DNA from: Halalkalibacter oceani
GTDB taxonomy: Bacteria > Bacillota > Bacilli > Bacillales > Bacillaceae_D
NCBI RefSeq assembly: GCF_040544555.1
Contig: NZ_JBEPKD010000005.1
Coordinates: forward strand, 124,001-188,000
Direction: 5' to 3'
DNA length: 64,000 nucleotides
The first letter of the stretch is position 1. Each line of letters starts with the position of its first letter. The translations under genes and the position numbers were made by a program. Under the pieces are notes generated by a model. It was not told where the DNA came from, did not search any database, and worked only from the letters and a program-made list of their open reading frames with translations. This document shows positions 33,132 to 42,212 of the stretch, one piece after another.

Positions 33132-33900
33132 AGCTGTCATATTCCCCGATTTCCTGCTTCATGTACTCAAGGATCTTCTTTTCAAGCCGAGATACTTGCA
33201 CCTGGGAGATTCCAAGTCGTTCCGCAACCTCGGACTGGGTCTGATCCTTATAGTAACGGAGATAGACAATTAAGCGCTCCCGCTCATCGAGCTCGCGGAT
33301 CGCTTCCTTCAACGCGATCTTATCAAACCATTTCGTCTCCGATTGATCGGCTATTTGATCAAGAAGGGTAATCGGATCACCGTCATTCTCATATACCGTT
33401 TCGTGTATCGAGGACAGGGAGCGGCTCGCCTCACCAGCAAAGACGACTTCTTCCGGCGAGATGTGAAGCTGCTCGGCGATTTCTGTCACCGTCGGGGTCC
33501 GCCCAAGTGTTTTCGTCATTTCATCTTTCATTTTGCGAATTTTGTTGCCGAGCTCTTTCACTGAACGACTAACCTTAACCGTCCCGTCATCGCGGAGAAA
33601 GCGTTGGATCTCCCCAATGATCATTGGAACGGCATAGGTCGAAAACTTCACTTCATAGGAAAGATCGAATTTATCGACTGATTTAATTAAGCCGATGCAG
33701 CCGATTTGAAATAAGTCATCCGCTTCATAACCCCTGTTCATAAAGCGCTGAACGACCGACCAGACAAGACGGGTGTTGCGGTTAACAATTAAATCGCGCG
33801 CTTCCTGATCACCGGCCTGGCTCTTTTCAATCAGCTTTCTGACTTGTGCATCCGTAAACGGAGCTTCCTTTTTCTTCTGCTGTTTCACCTCGACATCCAT
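33130..33900 (-). CDS. sigF: Forespore RNA polymerase sigma factor F
   Basis: The 256-residue protein begins at ATG 33900, eight bases after AAGGAG. Region 2 is clear (VWSVVQRFMNRGYEADDLFQIGCIGLIKSVDKFD), region 3 has EIAEQLHISPEEV, and region 4 carries the helix-turn-helix (TQSEVAERLGISQVQVSRLEK). Sigma F is the first forespore-specific sigma factor and is held inactive by SpoIIAB. It is the last gene of the dacF-spoIIAA-spoIIAB-sigF operon. Confidence 0.97.
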   Translation of the reverse strand: MDVEVKQQKKKEAPFTDAQVRKLIEKSQAGDQEARDLIVNRNTRLVWSVVQRFMNRGYEADDLFQIGCIGLIKSVDKFDLSYEVKFSTYAVPMIIGEIQRFLRDDGTVKVSRSVKELGNKIRKMKDEMTKTLGRTPTVTEIAEQLHISPEEVVFAGEASRSLSSIHETVYENDGDPITLLDQIADQSETKWFDKIALKEAIRELDERERLIVYLRYYKDQTQSEVAERLGISQVQVSRLEKKILEYMKQEIGEYDS

Positions 33901-33912
33901 AGGCAAAACTCC

Positions 33913-34353
33913 TTAATTACATATAGCTTTGCTATTTGTAAGTGTTTTTTTCAAATAGACCGTAGTTCCAATCATCGGTTCCGAGACGACTTCAATTTCA
34001 TCCATAAAATTCTCCATGATGGTAAATCCCATGCCGGAGCGCTCAAGTTCAGGCTTCGTCGTATAAAGAGGCTGCCGGGCCTCATCGATATCCTGTATGC
34101 CGACCCCTTCATCGCGAATCGTCAGCTCAATCACATCATCCTCAATCGTTACGTGAATGTAGACCATTCCGTCAGGCTGATTTTGATAGCCGTGAATAAT
34201 CGCATTCGTGACAGCTTCCGACACAACGGTTTTAATTTCCGTCATTTCGTCCATCGTCGGGTCGAGCTGAGCAATAAAGGCACCAACTGTTACGCGGGCA
34301 AAGGATTCATTTTGACTTTGTGAAGAGAATTGCAAATCCATTTTGTTTTTCAT
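33913..34353 (-). CDS. spoIIAB: Anti-sigma F factor / serine kinase SpoIIAB
   Basis: The 146-residue protein has the GHKL ATPase motifs: the N box EAVTNAIIHGYQN, the G1 box IRDEGVGIQDID and the G2 box ERSGMGFTIM. It binds and inhibits sigma F and phosphorylates SpoIIAA. The gene follows spoIIAA with almost no spacer and precedes sigF by 12 bases. Confidence 0.97.
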   Translation of the reverse strand: MKNKMDLQFSSQSQNESFARVTVGAFIAQLDPTMDEMTEIKTVVSEAVTNAIIHGYQNQPDGMVYIHVTIEDDVIELTIRDEGVGIQDIDEARQPLYTTKPELERSGMGFTIMENFMDEIEVVSEPMIGTTVYLKKTLTNSKAICN

Positions 34354-34356
34354 TGG

Positions 34357-34707
34357 TTACGCCACCCCCAATGTCAAAAGTGCATACTGTTCACTTTCTT
34401 CAAGCCGAATGATTTTAAACAAACCAGACATCTCAAACAAACGCTTAACAGCTGGAGAAATCGCGCAAACGACCATTTCGCCGCCGACCGCTCTTACTTG
34501 CTTGTATCGCCCTAAAATCACGCCAAGTCCCGAGCTATCCATAAAGGTCAGCTGCTCCAAATTCAGCACGATATGCTTAATCTGTTGTTTCGCCAGGTTG
34601 TCTTCGACCTGGTTGCGCAGCTTTTCTGCTGTATGATGGTCGAGCTCTCCAACCAAACGTACCAATAGTACGCTGCCTTTCTGCTGTAGATCAATTTGCA
34701 AGCTCAT
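34357..34707 (-). CDS. spoIIAA: Anti-anti-sigma factor SpoIIAA
   Basis: The 116-residue STAS-domain protein starts at ATG 34707 (MSLQIDLQQKG, ribosome binding site GGGAG); a longer frame to 34800 lacks a site. The phosphorylated Ser is in FMDSSGLGVILGRY. Dephosphorylated SpoIIAA releases sigma F from SpoIIAB in the forespore. A sigma-H promoter candidate lies just upstream. Confidence 0.97.
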   Translation of the reverse strand: MSLQIDLQQKGSVLLVRLVGELDHHTAEKLRNQVEDNLAKQQIKHIVLNLEQLTFMDSSGLGVILGRYKQVRAVGGEMVVCAISPAVKRLFEMSGLFKIIRLEESEQYALLTLGVA

Positions 34708-34762
34708 TCGATCACTCCCTCTCATAAATAAGGTTGAATCCTTTTTACAACGCTTGAGAGAG

Positions 34763-34790
34763 TTTCGGTATTGCACCTGCTCGTTCCTGC
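34763..34790 (-). promoter_or_regulatory. Sigma-H promoter candidate for spoIIAA-AB-sigF
   Basis: On the minus strand GCAGGAACG (34782-34790), a 12-base spacer and ACCGAAA (34763-34769) fit the sigma-H consensus RnAGGAWWW-N12/13-RnnGAAT. B. subtilis uses sigma H for this operon. Confidence 0.65.
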
Positions 34791-34838
34791 CCGATGACAA
34801 AACTAGTCCTCATTCGTAAAAAGCTGTCAAAACCAGTG

Positions 34839-36005
34839 CTATGCTGCTCCAAATTTCGAGAATACTCGTTTAAATAATGTCCACCATGTCGCTTCGAGAA
34901 TATCATCACCTGCTACGACCGGCGATGTGCTCACCACTTCCACGTTCTTTTCAAGGATAAGCTCGCCGATCTCATCTCCTTTTGAAATCGGGGCGCGTAA
35001 ATCAGTATTCATTTCAAGGCGCTCGACCACATCATCGATCGTATCTCCTTTTTTCGTAAGCAAGGAAACGGACTCAGACGTTACGACAGGGACCATATCT
35101 TTATCGCCGCGGCTGACTTCTACCTCCGCAAGGGTATGCTCCCGCTCATACAGCTTATGAGTTTGAAATTGATTAAAAGCATAGTCAAGCATAGACGTTA
35201 CCTGGGCATTGCGATCCTTTGGCGTCGGTGCCCCCATAATGACGGAAATAACACGCATGTCATTTTTCTCTGCGGTAGCGGTTAAGCAGTACATTGCTTC
35301 CCGGGTAAAACCTGTTTTCAATCCGTCGACCCCTGGATAGAAGCGAACAAGTTTGTTCGTATTCACCAGCCAAAATTTGTCATCTGTATCTGCCCGTAAA
35401 TAATCTTCATAAATGCTTGTGAATTTTGTAATATCTTCATACTTCAACAGTTCTTTCGAGATCATCGCCAAATCATAAGAGGTCGTATAATGATCCTCGG
35501 CAGGCAGCCCGTTTGAATTCATGAAATGAGTGTTCTCCAGCCCAAGCTCCCGCGCTTTTTCATTCATCATATTGACAAATTCTTCTTCTGACCCGCCAAT
35601 GTGCTCAGCCATCGCGACAGAAGCGTCATTTCCCGAAGCAACGGCAATCGCTTTCAGCATATCGGAAACTGTCATTTCCTCTCCCGGCTCTAAAAAGACT
35701 TGTGAACCTCCCATGGAAGCCGCATATTCACTCGTCCGCACTGTATCATCATAAGAAAGAGAGCCTTCATCAATCGCTTCCATAATGAGAAGCATCGTCA
35801 TGATTTTTGTCATACTTGCCGGCGGTAATTTTTCATGGCTGTTCTTTTCAAAAAGGACTTTGCCTGTATCACGCTCAATCACGATCGCAGACGTAGCATT
35901 CTCCGCGAGCTGTACCTGTTTTTCAGCCGCGTAGGCAGCTGGTGCCATCATTCCTGCTAACAAGCAAATACTTACCAAACTGGATAGAATTTTTTTCATC
36001 CCCAT
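34839..36005 (-). CDS. dacF: D-alanyl-D-alanine carboxypeptidase (low-molecular-weight PBP)
   Basis: The 388-residue protein has a signal peptide (KKILSSLVSICLLAGMMAPAAYA, about 4-27). The penicillin-binding motifs are S.xK in PPASMTKIM, SGN in ASGNDASV, and KTG in DGLKTGFT, then a C-terminal beta domain and a short amphipathic anchor (WTLFKRVFSKFG). It trims pentapeptides of peptidoglycan; DacF is made in the forespore in B. subtilis. Either of two nearby ATGs (36005 or 35999) could be used; the second is better spaced. It precedes spoIIAA as in B. subtilis. Confidence 0.94.
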   Translation of the reverse strand: MGMKKILSSLVSICLLAGMMAPAAYAAEKQVQLAENATSAIVIERDTGKVLFEKNSHEKLPPASMTKIMTMLLIMEAIDEGSLSYDDTVRTSEYAASMGGSQVFLEPGEEMTVSDMLKAIAVASGNDASVAMAEHIGGSEEEFVNMMNEKARELGLENTHFMNSNGLPAEDHYTTSYDLAMISKELLKYEDITKFTSIYEDYLRADTDDKFWLVNTNKLVRFYPGVDGLKTGFTREAMYCLTATAEKNDMRVISVIMGAPTPKDRNAQVTSMLDYAFNQFQTHKLYEREHTLAEVEVSRGDKDMVPVVTSESVSLLTKKGDTIDDVVERLEMNTDLRAPISKGDEIGELILEKNVEVVSTSPVVAGDDILEATWWTLFKRVFSKFGAA

Positions 36006-36088
36006 CCGACCTCCATCTCAAATTATCATATTTCGATCCCAGGTAATGCTGCCTCCAGGAGCAGAGACATCCCAAGTTTGCTACCTCC

Positions 36089-36117
36089 CATTTTTTCCAA
36101 TTACGTTTCTTTTATAC
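36089..36117 (-). promoter_or_regulatory. Possible sigma-F promoter of dacF
   Basis: GTATA (36113-36117) and GGAAAAAATG (36089-36098) on the minus strand resemble the sigma-F consensus, but the spacer is 14 rather than about 15 bases. Confidence 0.4.
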
Positions 36118-36170
36118 ATAAAAAAACAGCTTCTCTATCATTTAGCTTTTGGCTAATAGAGAAGCTGTTT
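36118..36170 (-). terminator. Terminator downstream of the Fe-alcohol dehydrogenase operon
   Basis: A 15-bp stem AAACAGCTTCTCTAT / ATAGAGAAGCTGTTT is followed by TTTTTT on the minus strand. It separates the sugar-acid genes from dacF. Confidence 0.9.
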
Positions 36171-36229
36171 TAAGATATATAAGAACCCGGCGAACAAGTT
36201 AAAGCGAGACGGTAGCCGCCTTGCTCAAA

Positions 36230-37399
36230 TTACATTCTGCCATAGTACGCATTTTCAATAATGGTCTGAATGTCCTGATCGCGGGTCAAGCGCGGATTAA
36301 TCAATACATTTCCACTTCGCATGGAATCCTTTACGAGCTGATCAAGACGATCTAACGTCACGCCAAGATCTTTAATATTATCCGGAATGCCTAACGACTG
36401 ATTCAGTTCAATTACGGCCTCCAACGCCAGCTGTCCGGCATCGATTTCCGATAAGCCCGTGACATCCTTTCCTAAAGCAATCGCGATATCCTTCATTTCA
36501 GCCGGACAGGCCGGTAAATTGAATTTCATCACGAATGGTAAAAGCGTCGCATTGGCAATGCCATGAGGAATGTTAAACACGCCACCGAAGGAATGAGAGA
36601 TAGCGTGCACATTTCCTAAGCGTGACTGCGAGAAGGCATAGCCTGCGATCATCGAGGCAACAAGCATCTTCTCGCGGCTCTCCATATCCGTCCCGACAAA
36701 GTAAGCCTTTTGAATATACTGTCCAATCAATTTAACCGCATGAATCGCCAACGCCTGGCTGATTGGATTGGCGGTTTTCGACGTATAGGACTCAATCGCA
36801 TGCGTCAGCGCATCCATCCCTGTTGCCGCGGTGATACTTTGCGGACAATGCTTTGTCAGCTCAGCATCAAGGATCGCGATTTTCGGGAACAGATACGGAC
36901 TGATAATCGCCGTTTTAAACAAGGTTTCCTTATTCGTCACAATTGTCGATGCCGTCACCTCGCTGCCCGTTCCCGCCGTTGTCGGTACAGCGATCAATGG
37001 CAATGTCGGCTTCGGCAGCACACCGACTCCCTCATAATCAAGGATGTCCCCTTCATTCGTCGCCATCGCCGCGATCGCTTTCGCCGTATCGATGCTGCTT
37101 CCTCCGCCAATCGCCAGCACGACATCACAATCCTGCTCATTCAAAAAGGCGACCCCTTTTTGAACGACTTCCGCACTCGGATTTGGCTCGACTTCATCAA
37201 AAATCTCATAAGCGAGCTGACTGTCTTTCAGCGACTTTTCAATATTCTCCAGCAGACCGGCTGCCCTCACCCCGTGATCTGTAACAAGCAGGACTTTTTT
37301 CGAGACAAGCGGCTTCAGAAATTCCCCCGTCTTTCTCGCATATCCAATCCCACATTCAACTTTCGTTGGCATATATAGCTGATACGATGCTAAGCTCAT
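36230..37399 (-). CDS. Iron-containing alcohol dehydrogenase
   Basis: The 389-residue enzyme is a group III (Fe-dependent) alcohol dehydrogenase. It has the NAD-binding GGGSSIDTAKA (about 97-107), PTTAGTGSEVT, and the metal-ligand region TGMDALTHAIESYTS plus HAISHSFGGVFNIPHG. Such enzymes reduce small aldehydes, for example FucO (lactaldehyde) or glycolaldehyde. It is the third gene of a minus-strand operon behind a D-2-hydroxyacid dehydrogenase and an FAH-family protein. A possible role is disposal of the C2/C3 aldehyde from a deoxy sugar acid; the substrate is not certain. Confidence 0.88.
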   Translation of the reverse strand: MSLASYQLYMPTKVECGIGYARKTGEFLKPLVSKKVLLVTDHGVRAAGLLENIEKSLKDSQLAYEIFDEVEPNPSAEVVQKGVAFLNEQDCDVVLAIGGGSSIDTAKAIAAMATNEGDILDYEGVGVLPKPTLPLIAVPTTAGTGSEVTASTIVTNKETLFKTAIISPYLFPKIAILDAELTKHCPQSITAATGMDALTHAIESYTSKTANPISQALAIHAVKLIGQYIQKAYFVGTDMESREKMLVASMIAGYAFSQSRLGNVHAISHSFGGVFNIPHGIANATLLPFVMKFNLPACPAEMKDIAIALGKDVTGLSEIDAGQLALEAVIELNQSLGIPDNIKDLGVTLDRLDQLVKDSMRSGNVLINPRLTRDQDIQTIIENAYYGRM

Positions 37400-37445
37400 T
37401 ATTCTTCGCTCCTATTCCTAAACTGACTCTCCCCGGCGATATAAG

Positions 37446-37476
37446 GCTGCTAAAAAGGAAGTTTTTCAGCAGCCTT
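37446..37476. repeat. Hairpin between the FAH gene and the alcohol dehydrogenase gene
   Basis: GGCTGCT and AGCAGCC enclose A- and T-runs, with 3' of each arm reading CTTATA and TTGCTA. Similar GCTGCTgAAAAA elements recur near 25340. Confidence 0.6.
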
Positions 37477-37480
37477 GCTA

Positions 37481-38350
37481 TTATTTAATATAAGTCGTTA
37501 ACGTGCCAAGGTTTTCAATTTCAACCTGAAGTTCATCACCCGGCTTTAGCCAGTCGCGTTGACCTTCCGGATCCCCCATAATCACTCCTTCAGGCGTTCC
37601 CGTTAAAATAATATCTCCAGGAACAAGTGTCATATGTTCAGAGATATAGCTGATGATCTCTGAACAGCTGAAGATTAAATCTGATGTATTTGAATTTTGC
37701 CGAAGCTCGCCGTTCCGTTTGAGCGTAATCGATAAATGATCCGGATTGTCAATATGCTCATCGCTGACAAGGTATGGTCCGATCGGACAGAAATCATCCG
37801 TTGTCTTTCCTAGCAGCCATTGTGAGCTGACAAACTGCAAGTCGCGTACAGAAAGATCATTCCCGTTCGTGTAGCCATAGACATACGAAAGCGCATCCTC
37901 TTTCGCGACATTTTTCGCTTCCTTCCCGATCACGATGACAAGCTCAGCTTCATAATCAAACTCTTTTCCTTTTGTCGGCAGCTTGACGTCAGCATTATGG
38001 GCAGTCAACGTGTTTGCAAATTTGCTGAAAATAATCGGTTCTTTCGGATAAGGCATATTGCACTCATCAGCGTGACGCTTGTAGTTAAGACCGACACAAA
38101 TAATCTTTTGCGGCGCAGGCACCGACGGACCGAAAGTCAGACCATCCTCTTCTAAAAATAAGGCATCAGTTCCTTGATTTGTTTCGACCAAATCCTGAAG
38201 CGCGCGCTTGCCTGCTTCCCCTTGAGCAATTAATTCAGCAACCGTAGTCGGCGCCTGCCCATTTGCAGCTGCTTCAACATCAAAAATTCCTTTATCTGTT
38301 TTTACCCCTAATGCTAGCTTCTCATCCTTATAAAACGTTACTGTAATCAT
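37481..38350 (-). CDS. Fumarylacetoacetate hydrolase-family enzyme
   Basis: The 289-residue protein has the FAH C-terminal domain from about residue 75. It has ICVGLNYKRHADECN, PIIFSKF, the metal ligands E and D in DYEAELVIVIGKEAKNV and the GNDLSVRDLQ motif, ending in DILLTGTPEGV. FAH-fold enzymes include hydrolases, decarboxylases and dehydratases acting on 2-keto acids. It lies 10 bases downstream of the D-2-hydroxyacid dehydrogenase. Hydrolysis of an acylpyruvate-like intermediate, or action on 2,4-diketo-3-deoxy sugar acids, is plausible. Confidence 0.85.
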   Translation of the reverse strand: MITVTFYKDEKLALGVKTDKGIFDVEAAANGQAPTTVAELIAQGEAGKRALQDLVETNQGTDALFLEEDGLTFGPSVPAPQKIICVGLNYKRHADECNMPYPKEPIIFSKFANTLTAHNADVKLPTKGKEFDYEAELVIVIGKEAKNVAKEDALSYVYGYTNGNDLSVRDLQFVSSQWLLGKTTDDFCPIGPYLVSDEHIDNPDHLSITLKRNGELRQNSNTSDLIFSCSEIISYISEHMTLVPGDIILTGTPEGVIMGDPEGQRDWLKPGDELQVEIENLGTLTTYIK

Positions 38351-38360
38351 ATTCTTCCTC

Positions 38361-39338
38361 CTATGGTGTTTGTAGCTCTTTCACAATATGCTTAGGTTGT
38401 TCCCCGGTTAAAGCCCGGACGAGGTCCTGAGCGGCAAGCATCGCCATATCATAGCGGGTCTTGGCCGTTGCCGACCCAATATGCGGCAAGAGAACAGCAT
38501 TTTTCAATTGCAGCAATGGATTATCTTCATTAATCGGCTCTTCGGCAAAAACGTCTAAGCCCGCCGCTCTGATTTCGCCTGTTTGCAAGGCTTTAATTAA
38601 CGCCCGCTCATCGACCGTGCCGCCTCTGGAGGCGTTAATGAAAATCGCCGAGCTTTTCATTAACTTAAATTGCTCTTCTCCGATTAAATGCTCGGTTTCT
38701 TTTGTCAAAGGGGTCATTAAGACGACATAGTCCGACTCCTGGAGCAATGTGTCCAGATCGAGATAGTCAATGCCCAGTGATTGTTCAACATCAGGCTTAG
38801 GGGTACGGCTATAGTATTTCACGTTCATGTCAAAGCCCCGTTTTGCCCGTTTTGCAATCGCCGCACCAATCCGTCCCATGCCGATAATGCCAAGGGTGGT
38901 ATGATGAACATCAACGCCGAAAATCGCCCGCTCCGGTACTTTGCCCCATTTCCCTTCACGTACGAACGTGTCCAGCTCCGGCACTCTCCGCGCCGTTGAT
39001 AAAATCAGGGCAAAGACGAGATCGGCAACTGTGTCATCAAGCACAAAGGGAGTATGTGTTCCAATAATGTTCCGTGCTTTCATTTCAGCAATATTGAAAT
39101 TGTTATACCCTACCGACATATTGCTAATCACTTTCAAATTAGCAGCATGATCAAGCAATTCCGGATCAATTTCCCGTCCTGCTGTCGTTAATAATCCATC
39201 TGCTTTCTCAAGCTTGGCCAACAGCTCCTGCCTGCCTTGTTTATGGGCATCCTCCCACTTCTCCACCTCACAATGCTCCCGAATAAAGTTTTCAATATCA
39301 GCGGCAATCGGCTTGTCTACAAATACACGCGGTTTCAT
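38361..39338 (-). CDS. D-2-hydroxyacid dehydrogenase (glyoxylate/hydroxypyruvate reductase type)
   Basis: This 325-residue enzyme has the typical two-domain layout with the NAD(P)-binding GMGRIGAAIAKRA (about 152) and the catalytic Arg in NASRGGTVDERAL, the Glu in DVFAEEPIN and the His in LPHIGSAT. It reduces small 2-keto acids such as glyoxylate or hydroxypyruvate. It is the first gene of the operon with the FAH protein and the Fe-alcohol dehydrogenase. A cre-like site lies about 120 bases upstream. Confidence 0.9.
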   Translation of the reverse strand: MKPRVFVDKPIAADIENFIREHCEVEKWEDAHKQGRQELLAKLEKADGLLTTAGREIDPELLDHAANLKVISNMSVGYNNFNIAEMKARNIIGTHTPFVLDDTVADLVFALILSTARRVPELDTFVREGKWGKVPERAIFGVDVHHTTLGIIGMGRIGAAIAKRAKRGFDMNVKYYSRTPKPDVEQSLGIDYLDLDTLLQESDYVVLMTPLTKETEHLIGEEQFKLMKSSAIFINASRGGTVDERALIKALQTGEIRAAGLDVFAEEPINEDNPLLQLKNAVLLPHIGSATAKTRYDMAMLAAQDLVRALTGEQPKHIVKELQTP

Positions 39339-39697
39339 AGATTTACACCCTCATTTCTCTATCATTTTGTTTCGCTGCCACTCGCACTCTTTTCTATGTA
39401 AGTATGTAAGTCTCTCCACTAAAGATAGAAAAGAACCGCAGCGTGATAGGTTTTTATTATGCGCTTACAGTTTTTACTATTCAGATTTTTCTGGATTAAC
39501 AAGAGCTTTACTGTGCTTCATTCTTTTACTTGAATTAAAGAAGGGGATGTCTAAAAAAAGCCTGTTAACACGAGGCGGCGGGTTCTGTTCTGCCTAAAAG
39601 TAAGCAGGAAAGGACCCCACTTTCCTGCTCATTTACGACTCTATTTTCGTGGAGAAAGCAGCAGGGATCTGCTGCCTCAATTGAACGACTGCAAAAC
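39339..39697. other. Intergenic region with cre-like site and hairpins
   Basis: It holds the promoter region of the hydroxyacid-dehydrogenase operon. A cre-like site is at 39456-39469. A hairpin GCAGGAAAGg/ctTTCCTGC (about 39603-39632) belongs to a dispersed repeat, and a GCAGCAGGGATCTGCTGC palindrome (about 39658-39675) lies close to the end of the aldehyde dehydrogenase gene and may terminate it. Confidence 0.55.
39456..39469 (-). promoter_or_regulatory. cre-like site (CcpA)
   Basis: TGTAAGCGCATAAT matches TGWAARCGYTWNCW at 12 of 14 positions, upstream of the hydroxyacid-dehydrogenase operon. Confidence 0.5.
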
Positions 39698-41164
39698 TTA
39701 ACCTTTTACGAATACTGTTTTAATAGAAGTAAAGAATTCAATCGCGGCCTGTCCTTGCTCACGTGAATGTGAACTTGACTGCTTCATTCCCCCGAATGGA
39801 GCCTGAAGTTCCACACCGGCGCTTTCCGCGTTGATCCGGACAAGACCAGCATCCATGTCTTCAATGAAAGAAAGCATGTTGCTGATATTTGTCGTAAAGA
39901 TCGAAGCACTTAAACCAAACTTGACATCATTTGCCACTTGTAACGCTTCTTCGATCGTTTCAACCTTCATAAGCGCTAAAACTGGTCCGAAGATTTCCTC
40001 CTGGGCAATCGCCATTTCACTTGTCACACCATCAAATACAGCCGGTTGTACATAGAAGCCGTTTTCCAATCCTGCTTCTTGAACCTTTTCTCCGCCGTAA
40101 AGAAGCTTTGCGCCTTCTTCTTTTCCTTTTTCCACATAAGAGAGAACGGTGTTTAGCTGGCTTTCGCTTGAGCAAGGTCCCATCCATGTGTCACCTTCAA
40201 GCCCATCACCAATTTTCAGTTCTTTCACTTTTGCGACAAGCTTTTCTCTAAATTCTTCATAAACGCCGCTTTGAACAATTACGCGGCTTGTAGCTGTACA
40301 TTTTTGACCTGTTGAACGGAGACCGCCGCTAATTGTCGCCTCAACTGCAAGATCAAGATCGGCATCATTTGTTACGATAACCGGGTTCTTCCCGCCCATT
40401 TCAAGCTGATATTTTGCTCCGCGTGCCAATGCACCTTGGCCAACTTGTTTACCAACCTGGTCTGAGCCTGTGAATGTAATACCGTTAATATCAGGGTGAT
40501 CGATAATACCTTGACCAATAACAGAGCCTGAACCGGACACCATGTTGACAACACCAGAAGGAAGTCCCGCTTCAGCAAAGCACTCGATGACTTTTGCCGC
40601 GGTCACGACCGTTTCACCCGCCGGCTTCAGGACAACCGTATTACCGTAAATAAGCGCAGGTGCCATTTTCCAAATTGGAATCGCCACCGGGAAGTTCCAA
40701 GGTGTGATCACACCTACAACGCCAAGAGGCGCGCGCGTTGTGAACATAAGAGCTTCGCTGTCTGTAGACGGAATCACATCGCCGACCTTTCTTAGCCCTT
40801 CACCAGCATAGTAACGAAGGATCGCTACGCCGCGAGCTGTTTCTCCCTTTGCTTCAGGCAGTGTTTTCCCCATTTCTCTAGTCATTGTTTCAGCGATATC
40901 GTCAAGATTCTTTTCAAGAATATTCGCTACCTTGTATAAGAATTCTCCACGTGCCGCCCCCGAAAGCTTTCTCCAAGAAGCTTGAGCTGCCTTTGCTGCT
41001 GCAACCGCTTTATCCAAGTCTTCTTTTGTAGACTTCTGAACATAGCCGACTACCTCATTCTTGTTAGCCGGGCTAATGCTCTTTGTAACCTCCTCACTTG
41101 AACTGGCAATCCATTCTCCGTTAATATAGTTCAAATAAGTTTTTGCTTCCGTTGTTACTGCCAT
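39698..41164 (-). CDS. Aldehyde dehydrogenase, probable alpha-ketoglutaric semialdehyde dehydrogenase
   Basis: The 488-residue enzyme is taken from ATG 41164 (MAVTTEAK). It has the NAD-type aldehyde dehydrogenase motifs: TPWNFPVAIPIWKMAPAL, FTGSDQVGKQVG, the general base Glu in LEMGGKNP, the catalytic Cys in RSTGQKCTATSR and EEIFGPVL. It is close in character to B. subtilis YcbD/GucD, which oxidises alpha-ketoglutaric semialdehyde in sugar-acid breakdown. Downstream of a KdaD-like dehydratase it would make the last step of a Weimberg-type route, to 2-oxoglutarate. Confidence 0.88.
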   Translation of the reverse strand: MAVTTEAKTYLNYINGEWIASSSEEVTKSISPANKNEVVGYVQKSTKEDLDKAVAAAKAAQASWRKLSGAARGEFLYKVANILEKNLDDIAETMTREMGKTLPEAKGETARGVAILRYYAGEGLRKVGDVIPSTDSEALMFTTRAPLGVVGVITPWNFPVAIPIWKMAPALIYGNTVVLKPAGETVVTAAKVIECFAEAGLPSGVVNMVSGSGSVIGQGIIDHPDINGITFTGSDQVGKQVGQGALARGAKYQLEMGGKNPVIVTNDADLDLAVEATISGGLRSTGQKCTATSRVIVQSGVYEEFREKLVAKVKELKIGDGLEGDTWMGPCSSESQLNTVLSYVEKGKEEGAKLLYGGEKVQEAGLENGFYVQPAVFDGVTSEMAIAQEEIFGPVLALMKVETIEEALQVANDVKFGLSASIFTTNISNMLSFIEDMDAGLVRINAESAGVELQAPFGGMKQSSSHSREQGQAAIEFFTSIKTVFVKG

Positions 41165-41299
41165 GATATTAAACACCCTTCCTCGATAAAATATAAGTCT
41201 ACAAGTCTATTATACAATAAATGATAGATGAAGTGAGTGAATGAACTCAAAATTTTCAGATCAGTTAATAAAATCCCGCTTCTCTTCTGATGCTTCGTC

Positions 41300-42199
41300 T
41301 TATGATGTCGCCTGTGCTTTTCTTACCTGACTTTTAACCGGGTTGTTCAACGTACCGATATCAGAGATTTCAATTTCAATCCGGTCTCCGTCGCCAAGCG
41401 TGAATTCGTTTGGCGGCACGATGCATGTACCCGTAAGAAGCACGGTCCCGTCGAAAATTTCGTTGTCTCTCGTTAAATAGGAAACGAGCTCGTCAAATTT
41501 ACGCTTCAGCTGGCCAGTCGTTGCAGACCCTTCAAATTCTTTCTCTTCGTTGCGGAAAATACGGCAAGTAATCGTAAATTGATACGGGTCTTCCACCGTT
41601 TCAGCGAGGCGGATAGCCGGACCGATCGAGCACGAGTTTTTCCAAACTTTCGCCTGTGGCAAATAGAGAGGATTCTCCCCTTCAATGTCACGGCTGCTCA
41701 TGTCATTTCCGACAGTGTAGCCTAACACTCTTCCATTTTTATCAAGCACAAGGCCGAGCTCAGGCTCTGGAATCTGCCAATTGGAATCAGAACGGATGTA
41801 AAGATCCTGATCCGGACCCTGTGTACGCGCAGCAGTCGACTTAAAGAAAATTTCCGGACGCTCTGCATCATACACTTTATCGTAAAACGTCGTCGCATCA
41901 AGCTTTCCGCCAGTTGCCTCGTAATTTCTCGCTTCCTTGCTCTTTAAGTACGTTACGCCGGAAGCCCATACTTCCGGAGCTTCAATCGGCACGAGCAAAG
42001 TAAGGTCTTCAAGCTTAGCTGCCAACGGCGTGCTGTCCTTGATCACATCCTGAATGATTTGCAGAGGCGTTGTTCCTTTGTCATCAGCCTGCTGAACAAG
42101 CGCTAAAAAGTCTTGCTGCGGCAATGAATAAATCGCGCCTTCATCGGTTACTGCGGCTAAAGTAGCCTGATTATTTTCTGTATAACGAATAACTCTCAT
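41300..42199 (-). CDS. FAH-fold 2-keto-3-deoxy sugar-acid dehydratase (KdaD-like)
   Basis: The 299-residue protein has a FAH-like core with the metal ligand region EIFFKSTAARTQGPDQDLYI, PEPELGLVLDKNGRVLGYTVGNDMSSRDIEG and a C-terminal VLLTGTCIVPPNEFTLGDGDRIEIEI. The ITYLKSKEAR-like segment (GVTYLKSKEARNYE) is characteristic of 2-keto-3-deoxy-D-arabinonate dehydratases. This enzyme converts 2-keto-3-deoxy-pentonate to alpha-ketoglutaric semialdehyde. Neighbours (IlvD/EDD dehydratase, semialdehyde dehydrogenase) support the assignment. It starts 13 bases after the IclR gene. Confidence 0.85.
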   Translation of the reverse strand: MRVIRYTENNQATLAAVTDEGAIYSLPQQDFLALVQQADDKGTTPLQIIQDVIKDSTPLAAKLEDLTLLVPIEAPEVWASGVTYLKSKEARNYEATGGKLDATTFYDKVYDAERPEIFFKSTAARTQGPDQDLYIRSDSNWQIPEPELGLVLDKNGRVLGYTVGNDMSSRDIEGENPLYLPQAKVWKNSCSIGPAIRLAETVEDPYQFTITCRIFRNEEKEFEGSATTGQLKRKFDELVSYLTRDNEIFDGTVLLTGTCIVPPNEFTLGDGDRIEIEISDIGTLNNPVKSQVRKAQATS

Positions 42200-42212
42200 G
42201 ATTGTTTTCCTC

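Noticed and set aside
33343..34636. Plus-strand reading frames over sigF, spoIIAB and spoIIAA
   Set aside because: They are antisense to highly conserved genes and lack start signals.
36089..36117. Firm sigma-F promoter for dacF
   Set aside because: The boxes are good but the 14-base spacing is short, so it is listed only as a weak candidate.
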